DNA from: Parascedosporium putredinis
Taxonomy: Eukaryota > Ascomycota > Sordariomycetes > Microascales > Microascaceae
Reading direction: 5' to 3'
DNA length: 64,000 bases
Assembly (NCBI GenBank): GCA_949357655.1
Contig: CASHTG010000001.1
Coordinates: 744,001-808,000, forward strand
Shown here: positions 48,101 through 61,700 of the stretch, one piece after another
How positions within the stretch are numbered: the first letter of the stretch is position 1
Layout: each line of letters opens with the position of its first letter
The notes under the pieces: model-generated
The model's input: the letters and a program-made list of their open reading frames with translations, nothing else
What the model was told of the DNA's origin: nothing
Database searches by the model: none
Position numbers and translations under genes: made by a program

Positions 48101-51100
48101 GCGTTGCTGCGCTCATTAGGTAGAGTATTGCATCTCTTGGGTAGAACAGGTGCCACCAACTCCAAGGCTTGGCTAACCAATGCCCTCCCTTCATTCTGGT
48201 TAATCCGTAGGAGAGAAACGTAGATTTGTGTTGGGATCTTGGCTGGCGTCTCGAATAAAGCTATAAAGTAGCCAATTACTACGTAAGCAGCATGCTTGAT
48301 GATAACATCGTCGAGGCGTATATATGTCCAGCCGAACTTGATGATGTCCTTGCGCGAATCCTGGAGCGACGTGTGGTAGTACTTGACAATCATAGCTGAC
48401 AGCTGCAGCACCTCGAATCGAGTGTGGTCGATACCGGGCTGCGCAGTATCATCGATATTCATGTCGGAGATGAGCCTCCACATCCTGGTCGAGACAGCAT
48501 CCAGAACGGCTCGATCCATCAGCTTAGGGCCCTTGACCGACTCCGGCTGGTCCCAGTTTCGCATGACATCCATGGCGATGATTGGGTTGACAATGTAATG
48601 TAGGAGGAACCACTTCGTCTTCTGAGCAGCCGTTTTGCTTCCGTAGACTTCAAGGCACTTGAAGAATACGGCCTTCCAAAGTTCGACCGAGTCACTGCAA
48701 ATGATGAATTTATAGATGTGGGCGTACAAGGGGTGAGTCGCCCTAAATTCTCCAACCGTGACCGAGTGGATCAAACTCAGGAGAGGGTCAAGATCCTTGG
48801 GGGACTGTTCCAAGGCCTTAACAAGGATGGATACAAGTTGCTCAGCCGCCTGGTCAGCGGGAAGACGAAGCTGAGGGGAAGGGTGAAGTTGCGAAGAGTT
48901 TGCTCGAGATCCTTGCCAGCTTGTTTGAGCCAGGTGATGACCTCGGGTTTCTGCATCCAAACCGCGGCCCCGGGCCACCTGCTGAGGAGTCGAGAATGTT
49001 GATGGCATTGATGGCGGCGGTAGACTTCATATCAGCCTGCTTCTGACCAATCTCGACACACTTCTTGATCAAGTTTTCGATGTCGGCTGTAGCGGCCTCT
49101 CGCAGGGCGACGCTATCCGGATCGTCGAGGGCCTGCGCCAAGAAGCGACCGTACTTGAGCTCGCCCAACTTGCTGAGGAGGAATCCCCATACTTCCTTAG
49201 GGTATCTGTTGATGAACTTGAAGAGAGGCGCCCTGAACGGGCTCATTTGTGTCCGGCGAAGCTGTTCCTCGAGGTCAAGCACGGTATGGATGAGACGCTC
49301 CTTAAAACCATCGGCTCCATCGGGTAGAAGATGGAAGACATTAAAGACCGAGGCAATCACCTTCATTGAGGGGTTTTGCTCAAAAAGGTGAAGGAGAGTT
49401 GTTGTAATAGATTGGGATCAGCGATGGCCTTGGTATGATCGAGCAGCCGGGCACCGATTTCCAACTTAAAGTAATTCGTCAGCAGCTTAAGAATACGAGC
49501 AAGATTGTTGAGGCCATGTTCGGTGAGCTTCTTAGCATCCGCGAGATTAGCGAGGACGGGCCTCAAACCACCTTGGAGCAATTCCTTGGGCAGCTTGGTC
49601 GTAGGAGAGACAACTGATTTGAGAGCATCATTCGCAGCTTCGATGGTCGCTTGCGACTCGAATAAAGTGACTTGAAGAAGACAGCGACGAACTTGGTTCG
49701 TGTCGCGGCTAGGGCTCCCTTGGAAAACTCGGGGAACGCTACTGCTGTGCTGAGAAGCTTAATACAGGCTACTCGCAAGGCCACAATATTTTCCTGTGTC
49801 CTGTACTCCGCGGGTTTGTTGGCCAAGGACTCGTCGCTTGCATCGGCGAGCGCCAGACATTCCATCAGCATGCGATTGAGGTTGTCATCAAACGTTACCC
49901 AATCCTGCTTGAGGCTCATGTGGTAAGTGACGGCGTCGATGTAGCCAATTTGAACGGCAAACGGAAGAGCGCGGAGGGGCTTGGCATAAATAGGTTGCAA
50001 GAGACGATCGCGGTAGTGTTCGACAAGCTCCCAGACCTCACAGTTTGCAGCCGTCGCAATGAGTTCTAGAGACCGCTTTGCAGTCTCTCGAATGTGAGGG
50101 TTCATGTTGCACAGCTCACTGTTGAAGAGCATGCAGATCTGGGCCAACCGAGGAGGCTTCACAGGAGGCTGGCCAGGCTGGGGCCGTGCCGGTGTAACAT
50201 CCTCCTTCTTTGCACTCTTTGTCAGGCGTTTGAGCAGGATCTCTAGAGTCTCCTGGGCATAGCGCCTTGTTCGCTCCGGTAGATCCTGCGGGATGTCTTT
50301 GATGACGTATAATAGAGCCCGAATAAATTCGTTCTGCTTCGAAGCGAGCCAATAGTCACCCAAGTCGAATTCGGTCAATAGGAACTTGATACCAAGGGTG
50401 CCACCGGTTTTTGTGAACCACTCTTCCTCGTAGCAGCTGTGGCAGAATGTTGTCGACATGTAGGTGAAGAAGGGGAGCCGAGCGACCCCTATCTCAGAGC
50501 CGAAAATAGTGGCAGTTGACCGGTGAATCTCTCGCAAGGCAGCCTGCGCAACCTCGCGGACCTGAATTTGATCAGATGCAAGCGATTCTACAATGGCGTC
50601 ACCGAGAACCCGGGCGTCGATACAAAAAGGTCCCTCACCAGCGAGCTGGTCAAACGGTGTCATGACTCGCTTCACGTCGATGACGGCCCTACCTACCTCG
50701 ATGATGGTAAGGTGCCTGCATACATTCATCAAGAAGCCGTCTGAGCCCTCTTTGAATTCCGGCATTGCCTCTGCGGCAATGAGAGCCTTGAGAAGCCGCC
50801 TGACAAGATCATCCTGGCCGTCCTTTTGGGAATAGAGCTATCCCTGGAGGATGTGACGAATTGCGAGAAGTCAAACTCTAATTTTCGTTTGACCAAATCT
50901 TGGACCTGGAGCCGAATAAGTCGCGGGTAGTCTTCCGGGAGCCCATCAAAACCGATGCGCAACTTTAACTGTGCCTTGAGAAACGAGAGTGCCTGGGACT
51001 TGTAATACAGATCATGTTGACGGCCCTGACTACCTTTCGTAGTCGGCTTAGGAATTTCGGAGAGTTTCCTAATCGCAAGGTCGATGCCGATTTCGGCAGG

Positions 51101-54090
51101 AAACGGACGGTCCTTCTTCGAGCCAACCAAACGGAGCTGGAGACTTGCTGGATCATCGGCAAACTCTTGGAAGTTGAGCTGTTGCGTGTCGGTTGTAAAT
51201 TTCCGGTTGCGTCCGCCGAGCTTCCCCAGGATGCGCATGGTAGTGTGCGCGTGGAAGTGACTGTAGGGATGCGGCTTGAGATGGTCAAACAGGGCGGTCA
51301 TGAGCTCGTCCACCACCGGAGCCATGATAGGGTCCAGATAATCGGCGGTCAAATTGTCCACGCAAAGCTCCAGGGTTCGAAGGCCCTGGCCAACAAGGTC
51401 GGTGCCTGAGCGCAGGGCGACAACAAGAGGCCTCATCAGAAAACTAAGATGCGGCAAAAGGTTGCTAAGCCTAGCCGGGACCGTAAGACACAACTCGACG
51501 TACAAGTCGCGCTCCGAAGGTTTCCGAGCAACCATGAGAAGGTTGTTGAGCACATCCAACAGCATTTCCAGAAGTGGAAGAATCTGCTTGTATAGGTGCT
51601 CAAACTTGCCGCCGCCGATGCTACGGAAGAGAGACCTCAAGAGGAGGAAGTAATTAATGGGCTCCTCGGCCTTGGAGGAGAGGTCGATGGACTTGGTGAC
51701 AATATCGACAACGTGGGGAAGCAGAACTTGTTCGTTGTGGCTCGCAAATAGGGTGACCGCCATAAAGGCGAGCTTAAAAGCCTCAGCAGGATAGCCGAAT
51801 CTCGCACATCAGCGGAACCGACTTGGTCAATCCGGTCCATTAGGAAGCGGAGAAGCATGCCGCAGAAGCTCGGGGAGGTGGCCTCGCTGGCGAGGAAAAA
51901 CTGGGGTATATGCAGAAGGGCAGTGTGCTCAAATATCATTTCATAAAGTCGGGGTATCTCTTGCTGGAAAACTTCGTGGAAGGTAGCGGGGTCGATGTAA
52001 TGGAAGACTGTCGCAAACGTCTCAAGTAGGTCCTTCTCTTCCTTGCTACAATTGACATTGGCGACATATTCCACCGGTGAGGTTGCTTGCACCTCAGTCG
52101 CGGACTTCTCGACTTCGTAATACCGGAAGCCGTGAGCGCCCTCTCTGAAAAGTTTCGTGATGACTTTGACCTCTTCGGCAGTGAAGCCAAACGCAACATC
52201 CTGCCAGTGGGGAGGTGCATTCTTAGGGTCGACGCCCTGGCCGACGTTACAGGCACGAAGCTGATAAAAGGTGTTTTTCAAACCATTCATGAGATTCCTA
52301 AACAGAAACTTGTTATCGACGATTGGATCGGGGGTCGATCGCGTGGATTCGTGGTCCGGATCGGCGTGGCCGTGAAGATGTCAATCTCATCCCAATCGGG
52401 GGAACCTCTTATCCGGGAGGTAAGGTTCTGTGACGCCATCTGCCGCTTGTTGGGCGTACTTCTTGGAGAGCTTAACAGCGTTGGGATACTGGCGATTCAT
52501 CGCCGCAAACTTGTCCGCAATGGAGTTTAATATCTTCATCAAGTAGTGCCTAGCGTCGACTTTGTTGGGCATCTTGGCGATGGATTCGGCCATATTCAGA
52601 AGAAGCCTAGCACTCATAGTTTGGAAACTTGCTCCGGGAAAGTCGTCTTGCAAGTTCTTGGTGTACACCTCGACAGTCTTCCGAATCTGTTCCGGTTTCA
52701 AAAGATCCCTGACATGGTGGATGAGATCGGCGAGCATGCTGTACGCGAGGGGCCTCATCGTCTCATACACAGTGACCCCATCTCCAGTCAATGTCCTCTC
52801 GTCCAAAAGCTCATCGATCTTGTTCAAGAAGATTCGTGGTGATGAATAATTGATGATGTGCCGAATGGCGACAAGTAGCTCTTTTCTCGCGCTGGATTTC
52901 TCACGGGGACAGTCCTTTAAAAGCCTAACAACGACATCGGGGAGAACCTTGATGAAGTCGGCAAGTTGATTTTGATACTGGCGAAGTAGATAGGCCAAAA
53001 GCTCATCGTTTTGACCTGCGCCGTGATGAAGTCGCCAAATGCGGCTCGGTTCTTGATCAAAGGACTGACACCCGTAAAAATTTCGCCTTTGGCCTTGGCC
53101 TCCTCATGCGCCTGCTTTTGGGCGCTGGCTTCCAACAGGAGAACGTTCGTGATTGTAGGAACGAAGAGCTTGACATTATGGGCAACAAGCTGGCGCGACA
53201 CTTGGAAAATGGAGACTACTATTATCGGGCATTCCGCAAGCACTTTAAAAGATTGCATACCCTTGACGAGCATTCGGTTCTGCTGTTGGGGGTCGGGGCC
53301 GAGATCGTTCACGGACGCGACGGGTGAGCCAGGACGCGGGGACTGGAAGTTAGTTTGAGTGCTTCCAGGTGTAGAGGGCGCGCCAGGGTTGGCGCTAGCT
53401 GATAGCGAGGTATTATCGAGCTGCTCTTTCACTATCCTATCCGTCTGACCAAAGATTTCTTGGATGAGGGAAAGGAAGGGCTGGATCTTGGCCGAGAGCT
53501 GTCTCGGCAGGTGCCGCAAGATTTCCGAGATAATCTTCACGCAGATGACGGCATTCTCTTCGTTATCCTGTCGCACAAGATTCATCAGGAGATCGACGAG
53601 CTCTTCGCCATAGGGTTCGAGCGCGGGAGCAGGCTGTGGAGGGCGCCGGCGACGGGAGGAGGAGGAGCGAGGGGGTCGGAAGTCGGTGGAGGATCTCCAG
53701 GACGCAGTTGCGCAGTTTCTACACATCATTAGGGGGCTGTTGACCATGTCTGAGGAACTGGGAACTTACCTGCTCTGGGGAGTTGCTGTGGAAGATGGCA
53801 GGACCCCTAAGGATGATGATGAAAGCCGGCATCACCTTCCTCAGGAAAACGGGGTAGATGGGACCGGCGGTATAATGATCGAGGTTGTCGCGCAAGGCCG
53901 ATGCGGCCTCTATTCGCAGCCTAGCCTCTGTACACGTATAATTGTTAGCTCCCAGTCGTTGGCGAAGATGGAGATCACGAAGCATTTGCGACATACCGAT
54001 TTCCGGGGTGGCCAGCCGTTTCACAACATCATCGATTATGTTCGCCATGCTGGCGGCTGGCGCATCAAAAGACGCAAGGCACACTTCCAT
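42144..54090 (-). CDS. TRA1: TRA1, SAGA/NuA4 PIKK-family pseudokinase (many frameshifts)
   Basis: Giant scaffold of about 3,900 residues that binds activators and recruits the SAGA and NuA4 acetyltransferase complexes. The start at 54090 (or the in-frame ATG at 54048, MANIIDDVV) is followed by two short introns; the first has branch point GCTAAC. The N-terminal two thirds is HEAT repeat, including FLFRNLMNGLKNTFYQLRAC and LTADYLDPIMAPVVDEL. Two disordered inserts interrupt it, at about 47590-47880 and 43790-44070. The FAT domain follows (for example FYTLKGMFLEKL), then a PI3K-like fold lacking catalytic residues (KMHISRGSGNIWGSELMAYM), and the FATC end NPLNLAQCDALWMPWL at the stop (42144). 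A last intron lies near 42915. About 18 one-base frameshifts occur, for example near 53660, 53018, 52405, 51782, 50828, 49665, 49380, 48850, 47602, 45775, 44267, 43800 and 43477. Restoring frame gives conserved Tra1 sequence each time, so the gene is probably intact. Confidence 0.92.
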
Positions 54091-55040
54091 GGAAGGTTGG
54101 AGATGAGCGACCTATGGTCGAGCCAAGGTCGACTCTTCTCTTGATGCGGCTACTTGTAGTTCGATGGCGGATAGTCGGACGTTCGATGCGGATATCGAAA
54201 AGTGGGACGAGAGGTTAAGAGCTCAAATGATATAGCTAAAGCGGCGCAAGTTGGCTATATATCGAGCGCTTCACTTTACAAGGTCTTGCAGATAATTTTG
54301 GTATGGAATAATGGCCGCGATGGGTATGTGGGAAGTGGTGATGTGAAAAGATGGAGGGGGTTCGCGATGCCCAGTCGGTTTATGTGGGAGCTTTACTTGC
54401 AAGCGGAAGCTTTGAGTTGGCTAGGAAATTTTGAAGGAAGTCGCGGTCGGGGCCTGCTGTCGCGAAATCACATTGCGCTAGGCACAGGATCAATTATTTT
54501 CCGAACCAATCAAAGATTCTCGCAAGACAGCCCTCCAAATCCTTTGTCAGCGGGATTGACCGTGCTTTCGCGTACCTTCCCCGTGGCGCTCTTATCGATA
54601 AGCCCCTCAAAAACCGCCACTGAAGTTGTTATCACTCCTTGATCCCCTTTCCCCCACCAGCCGACAGATAGAGGGGTCCCACCTAACGCCGAGCAAAGAT
54701 CGAGTCACCCGTTGTCAGAGGACTCCTAAGATGTATTCATAAGCTAGCACTCCCCTTAGGGCGAGAAATTCGTCCATCGAAATCCCTAGACCTCTAAACA
54801 CCCTCAAGACGCGCCTTAAGGATCGCAACTCTCGTGTGTGTGCCTCGCTCTCTCTCTCTCTCTCTCTCTCTTTGATCGCAAAAACAGCTTGCCCAAAGTC
54901 GTAGATCTCCGACGAGATCCTTCCTCACTTGGGCGTAAGGAGCCTCGTCCCTTTGCGAGTCTCTTTTTTCCTTTCTCTTTTTTTTCTTCTCACCGTACAT
55001 CCAACGCTTGGGTTGCCTCAAGCTTGGCAGTCAAACCAAG
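54091..55040. promoter_or_regulatory. Divergent promoter region, TRA1 and AIG2-like genes
   Basis: About 950 bp between divergent genes. A (CT)n run lies at 54848-54872 on the plus strand, about 170 bp upstream of the AIG2-like ATG, in a pyrimidine-rich block typical of fungal 5' UTRs. No coding region is recognised. Confidence 0.55.
54848..54872. repeat. CT microsatellite
   Basis: About twelve CT units in the presumed promoter or 5' UTR of the AIG2-like gene. Confidence 0.85.
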
Positions 55041-55774
55041 ATGTTGAAACCGAATGGCGAAGAACGATTGAGGGCTACGGTCCACACCACCCCTTCTCCT
55101 GAGCCTCAAAGTTCCGATAAGCAATTCACGGCGTTTTTCTACGGTAGGTAGCCAGCCATTAAACCATTGGCCCAACTACATCATCATCCCCAATGGAAGA
55201 CCGGCACACCCTTGAATCACTCCGACCAACCATGGAACGATCAGAGAGCTGACAGGATTTAACAATGGCTGCGTAGGGACGCTAGTAAGTTGGTGCGCCG
55301 CTGGAGGGGTCAAAGGGACTACGCCTCGAGCCCCTCCTGATACTCTCTTCATCATGTCCAAGTCGTTAACACACGCACCCTTAGATGGCGCCTGAGGTTC
55401 TTTTCTCCGTCATTTACGGCCGCAAGAATCCTGGAAAGGTGTTCGAGGATCTGCACACCGTCAACCCCGCGATTCTGGAAGGCCATATCCGGCGGCGCGT
55501 CTCTGCTGCGGACTATCCCGGAGTCGTGGCTCAAGAAGGGGAATCCGTTCGGGGAATGTATGTGACAGGTCTCACAGATGCCAACATCGAGAAGCTCGAT
55601 ATATTCGAGGGAGCCGAATACATCCGGCAGAAAGTAACGGTGCGGGTGATCGAGACGGGTGAAGAGAAGGAGACAGAAACGTACATCTACCTTCATCCGG
55701 ATCATCTCGAGCAGGGAGAATGGGATTTCGAGCACTTCAAGAAGGAGAAATTGGCTTTCTGGTCGAGGGCGTAA
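55041..55774 (+). CDS. AIG2-like gamma-glutamylcyclotransferase-fold protein
   Basis: Small protein of 166 residues with the AIG2/gamma-glutamylcyclotransferase fold. The family includes enzymes acting on gamma-glutamyl amines or peptides; the substrate here is unknown. Exon 1 is 55041-55143 (MLKPNGEERLRATV to FFYG), exon 2 is only 8 nt (55277-55284, GGACGCTA), exon 3 is 55385-55774. Exon 2 is flanked by TAG and GTAAGT, and the three exons join in frame to give FFYGTLMAPEVLFSVIYG, with YGTLM the family's substrate-loop signature. Later family features are RGMYVTGLTDANIEKLDIFE, where the Glu fits the usual catalytic acid position, and VIETGEEKETETYIYL. There is no frameshift; this is the only recognised gene in the window without one. 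Protein-like reading starting at the ATG in exon 3 would lose the signature and is not favoured. Probably cytosolic, as no signal is seen. Confidence 0.9.
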
Positions 55775-58700
55775 GACCGCATTCTTCGCTCCACGACATC
55801 GCCAAAGCTCTTCTGAGGAGGGGCTTCATCTCATCCTACTCCTGTTAGTTAAGGGCGTAATGCGATAGAACTTGAGGGGAGGATGGGGAAGGATAGGGTG
55901 CGAAACGAGACGAGGGACGGTCCTTACAATGTTGCGCGTCCACGGGATGTAGTTGTCGAGGCAAGGATGGAGCAGCAAGCTTCGGTCCCAGCGAGTGCAA
56001 AAGGGAGCCGACCCGTAGCGATCCGAGCAGCATCTTCAATACCGCTAAACCTACCTCATGTGCAACACCGTCTCCCGTTCAAGTGCCCAGGCCAGTTGGT
56101 GAAAGTGCGAAACCTTTGGCAAGGACTATGCAACTCCCACGCTCTCTCTCGTTTTCCCTCTCTCAACGGCCAAGTCTGCAGCAAAGGGGAGAGGCCATCG
56201 TCTGAACTTGATCGTGTCAAGCCTGGCAGCTTACTCTCGTACTCAAGCCAACAAAAGGCTAGGGACCCAAGTTTTGAAGGGAGTGTCTGCATCCAGTAGT
56301 TGGTGGTATTTCCGTGATCTATCTCGGACCTATTCATCCACCTGAGGCAGGCGAACTTGGCAAGCGTCCACTTGGATCTAGCCATCTCGTGAGAAATAAG
56401 ATTGACATGAATGCAAATCTCCCGAAGCAGGCCTATTTTCATCGAGCACACGTTACTACCCCGACAAACTTGATGGATGACAGAAACTAGTCTGTTTGAC
56501 CAGGCCGCCCAGCTCGAAGGCTCATCTCCCCATTCTTACCCCCATCCTTGGGAAGAAAAGAGGGTCTCATTAGGACTGCAACTCTGCAGGACATGGATCG
56601 AAGTATGCCTCGTTGGAGCTAGACGTGCCCTCGCCCAGTTCCCGGGCAAGAGTCGGGAAGAGGAAGGTGGGCGACCGGCGGCGGCGGGACTGGTTGTCCG
56701 ACTCGACCTGTTCGCTTCGTTGAACGAATTAAGGATAGGTTGGACATCCCAGCTTCGATTTTGTGTGGGGTGTTGTTTCTCGTGGGGCAGACGCGCAAAA
56801 GGCTCTACTGGGATGCGGCGTGGTGTTGCCATCAAATCAAAAAGCCAAGGATCTAGGGCCCAAAGTCTCGGGAGGACAAGACCGTTATGAGGGCATCTCC
56901 ACCATCATCTCGGCTAGTCAACGAACGATGACCCCACGAAATGGAGGCATTTCCCTCTCCCCCGTCAGAACCAACGACACTAGTGCCAGCATGCGAGTAT
57001 GTAACAATGGTGCGTAGATCTCGAGTGGGTTCGTCCACTTTTGAACAATTAGTGTCGTCACATTCCGCACAGCCAGCTGCCCGTTCTGTCACCCCCGTCA
57101 GACCGTTGCTCTGTTGTGCCCACGAACCCGGTCCGGGTCCGTGCGGCCCCGGGCTCCCTTTCATCTCGGCTTTGGACAGCCACGACTGTGTGTCCAGCGA
57201 AGCCCCTGGCCCTGACGATGATCGACTGCGCACATACAGCTGTGACAATGACGGCTTGCTTGGTGCTGTGAGCCCCTTGTTCAGCGTCAGGTGAAAGTTA
57301 GCACCCTCTGTTCTTTTTCTTCCTCTTCTTTTTTTTCTTTTCTTTTTCTTTTTCTTTTTCGTCGGTTGAATTTGACAGTGGCTGTGGAGGCAGATCATTC
57401 ATGCAAGGATGGATCCATTCTCATATTCCTTCCTTTTTCTTTTCTTTTTTTCTTAGCCTCCCATATTTTCGCGCAAGCACGCTCCACCCGATCATATTAG
57501 AGGCATGAGGCTCTAATTTGATGGCGGGGTGTGGGATTTCCTCTTTCATTATTTGATCTTATTCTTAGCTTCTTGGAAACAATATTAAGATTTCCTATCG
57601 TTTCTGGATGGATCTGATCGCTCCCGCTTCTTGGCCTTCCACGATCCACAAACCAAGTTTATCACGCGCATCCACAAAACTATTGGTCTCAGGACAGAAC
57701 ATGGTGGCTCCTATTTCCTCTCTCTAATTATGGCTGCTCTTACATCGCTCTCCTATCTCGGCTTTCTTTCCGTCCTCTCGCCATCAAGTCCAAGTTTTAT
57801 TTAGCCTCGTTTGGCTGCGTTCCTTTTTGCTACCTGGCTCGAACCGAACCCAAGACAACCGGGGCAGTAGTGGAGATGGGTGGAGGGGGGATGAAAGGAG
57901 CACGACAGCGTCTGCCGAAACCCTCTCACTATGGAGCTTGGAACAAGTCCGCCGCCATCTCAGTCTCGTGGGCCAGGATCCAGAAAACGGGACTCAGTCG
58001 ACGAACGAGCTAATGTGACTAGGTCGTGCTAGACCCACGGTCCGTCAAGATGGAGATGGACCCTTGACTCCAGAAGCGAGCACAGAGACAGAAAGAGAGA
58101 AAGAGAGAAGAGGGTCCAAGGGGAGAAAAAGAAACGAGAGCGGAGAAGTCTATCCTTTCCAGCCCGGCCCCGAAATGAAAGCTCTATCGGGGGTGGCAAG
58201 CCCATGGTCAAATATTTAGATTGCGGACACCAGCGGGCCGACGTTCTGGGGATGCAATTGGAGGAGAGCCCCAAAACTAGTGTAAATTAACAACTCACGA
58301 TGTTCTTTTGTCCATGGATGAAAGGAAAGTAGTGGGAAGCACGCAAAGGCAGCCGGACCTAGCACGAGAAAAACGAGGCGGAAAAAAAGAAGGAAAAAAA
58401 CCATGAAGCACCGAGCCAGCCACTTTGTCGAAAGTTGGGATGAGGAGAACCCTTCTTACAAAAAAGGATATATGGAGAAACGCCCTTTGGAGATACGCGA
58501 GCAATTAAAGAATGGCGGGCGCGGGATAAGAGTAGGACCTGCAGAAATGCGGAAAAGAGTCAGAACCTCGTCTCCCCACTCCAAGGTTGCGCTGGCACTC
58601 GGCGGATATTTTTGATATATTGCTCTCCAAGGGACCAAGACCAGGTTGCAGCAGTGCGAGAGCCGAACCATGTCGGCCGATATGAGGTCGCTAATAAACG

Positions 58701-61700
58701 GACACCAGGCACGAGGGAGACGGTAACACCAATCTTACCGAGAGCGCTGGAATACCCACGGGCACGCCAAGACTTTTTATTTTTATTTTTATATCTCTTG
58801 AATTTGCCAATCTTTCATCCTCGCCCAGTGCAACGATGATAATGGCCCGCGCATTCGGGGGACGGGGAATATTTGCGAGAATACATACCCCCTGGTCCAT
58901 GTTGATTTCGCAGGTCGCAATTTGGGACTCCGGCTGGGCGAACCGCTCAAGGAAAGCAACACAACGTTGAACCTTGGAAAAGGAAACAAACTATTAGGTA
59001 TTAGGGTCAAGAAATCATGGGGGCGGCCCTGGTTCGGCCTCCGTCAACCACGGAGCATTTGGTAATAATACTCGGCCTTCATCTGGACCGCACGCTACGC
59101 TGCTATTTTCGATCGGAAAATGGCCGCCTGGCAGGTCACGCTCCAAACATCTGGCGCTGGTCACAAGACTTTGGGGTCCTTGGGAACATGGCCAGTCAAT
59201 GTTTCTGTCATTGCCTGGGGTCACTGTTTCCGTGTTTTTCTGTCTTGGGTCTCTTTTTCTGTTACTTGGGCGTCCCAAGGCCCTGAAATGCGGTCGCATA
59301 AGCGAAGCGAGGCCGTCTCTCCCGACCCCCGATCTTGCGCGCGATCCACGTGTCGGCCAACCATCGGTTGACTTGACAGGTTTGTGTGCGCTTAGAGGCA
59401 GGGGAAAAACAAAACGAACAAAAAAATGAGAGACTGGTCAAGGCTAACCAAGCAGAAGAAGAGAAAAATCACAAACAAGCTACGATGGGCGAAAAGACGG
59501 TGAGCCAATTCGATGTCACAAGCACATCGTGGGCGGCAAACAAGATCAAACTGTTCGCTTTCCGCCGCCATAAATGCCCGTCCTCTACCGCCGCCGGTTC
59601 CCGCGGGGTATTAGGGAGACGATAAACCAGTGCAGGCAGCACATTAGAAGTATCAACAGAGGCTCAATTGAAAAACTTCTGATACAGCGAGAACGTACGA
59701 ATATGGGCGGGCATACGGAGGAGACGGAAACATAGGATGACAGTTTACCCACTCCCCCAAGAAAAACAGAGTTGTTTCAACCAGCAGCGTGGAAGCCCGG
59801 GTTCAAGGGATTTGACCGGTGGTGGCTAAATTGAGATGAATCTGTTGATGCAACAGGTGGTCGGCCGGCTTGGAGTGTGCGGGGTTTGAGACAGCACATC
59901 AGATAAGAAGACATCTATGCCATACCCCCTTTGGGCCGACAGCGACGCAGAAGGGGAGGCAAAAGGAACATGAAAATGGGTGAAGAGAATGTTGCAGGGC
60001 AATGCCGGTCAGCGAGTCCAAAGCAGGGCGACAATTTGAACCCATATTGAATTGTTTATCGGTAAATGTTTGCTTTTGGGTTTGCAGTATTTTATCGAGT
60101 GGCTTGGTGATGCCCATCAAGTTGCCGATCGCCCGGCCATCTTCACTCCCCCACCCCTCCGTCTCTTTTTCTCAGGTGGAGAGCTTGAAGCATGACGGAG
60201 AGCGCGCGGCAAGAGCTCGGGAGACTCGGGCGCCAGAAACCTATGGAACAAGCTGGTAGACATGAGGCAAAAAAGAAAAGGGTCTAGAGTCGAATAAAAT
60301 GGATCCTTCACATCAAAGAGGGGAAAAGGTCGACAAGAGAAAAAAACCCGACATCAATAATACCCTCCTTTTCGATTCCCATCACATCGAGAAGGAGAAA
60401 GAAACCGAGAGAGACGCGAGTCACAAGAGGGTCGCCCCCCGCTATTCCCTTTGCGCCATCTTTCAGTCTCTCAGGGGCGGCATCGCCATCCGACTGGTTG
60501 TAAAAAGGGCGCCTCCCCTGGTTGTGGTCGTTTGTTCCTTGCAGTGGCTCTCTGCCTTTGACCATTGGGAGACTAGTCCTTGGGAGGGTGCCCGGCGAGC
60601 TGGAACCTGATGGCTCGACATCACACCCCCATCACACCTGTTGACCCAATATCCATTCAAATCCATCAAAGCCATGGGTCAATGGCCTTAAGGTTTTCTA
60701 GCCTCTTCGGTGCCTGTTGCCAGTGCTGGTCCGGACTCAGTACATGCGGTTTATAGTGAGCCCAGCCAGCACGGCATGGGTGGTGTGGCGTCCAGCCAGG
60801 CCCCTTTACTGAGCAATCCCACCAAATGATTGATCAAGACATCAGTGGCTGCCGTCCTCAACCATCCCTTTGGCCTCTTTTGGGTTGGGAGTCCGGCTGA
60901 GTAAGGATAGGCTTTGGGGCTGCTCTTTGGGTCGATGCACCCCTGACCTCAGACAGATGGCGTTTCACCATTCCGGGCTAGACAGGGTGCCCGCATCCAC
61001 CATCCCGGGCCCGAATGCAGGGGCTAGTGCAACGCAAGTACTCCTCCACTCATCGTGCTGGATGTGTAACCAAACGGCCCTAGGCGAAGGGTGGGAAAGA
61101 AGACGAAAAGAAAAAAGAAAGAAAAAGAAAGGACAAAAGCTAACAGCCACCTTTCCGTTTTCGGACAAGCCTTCTTTTTCAGAATGGTTGGCGGCCAGGT
61201 CCCCCACCAGCGCAAGTCGGCACCGCTGGGAGACCAACAACTGACGAATCGAGTGAAAAAAGAAAAGAAAAGGGAAAAAAAAAGACGAAGGAAGGGAATG
61301 AGAAAAAGAAAAAAGACAAAAAGGTGTGTGAGGGGTAGTCCCGCCCCTCGGCCGATCCACTAACTGGTGCTACCTGTACAAAGTCCCTTGTCCTTGAGCA
61401 ATGTTCGTGCTCGAGGTTAGCCAATGTTCGCTCAGCTCACCCAAAGCAGGGTGGACGGGTCCGCGCGATTCGAGAGGCACGAGCAAGGGAGATGGATAGA
61501 CTGCAAAAAGAAGGGTATCGATGTCGGTGACGAGGACTCGAGCGCGCGTACATGTCTCCCCAGCCAGTGCGCACAAGCAACAGTGACGATTTTTGATTTT
61601 TTTTGGTGGGATTCCTGCTCAAGCTCGGGCGTCAAGATGTGTGATGTGTGAGTGAGAGATGGCTGCTGATGGTGGTGGTGGTGCTGTCATCACATGCATC

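Noticed and set aside
42144..54090. TRA1 locus as several separate genes or a pseudogene
   Set aside because: The fragments are collinear parts of one protein, and each break is one base in a homopolymer. Pseudogene decay would also bring stops, missense at conserved sites and broken splice sites, which are not seen.
11340..54090. Programmed ribosomal frameshifting as the cause of the broken frames
   Set aside because: The breaks lack a shared slippery heptamer, occur many times per gene and hit nearly every gene; sequencing error is far simpler.
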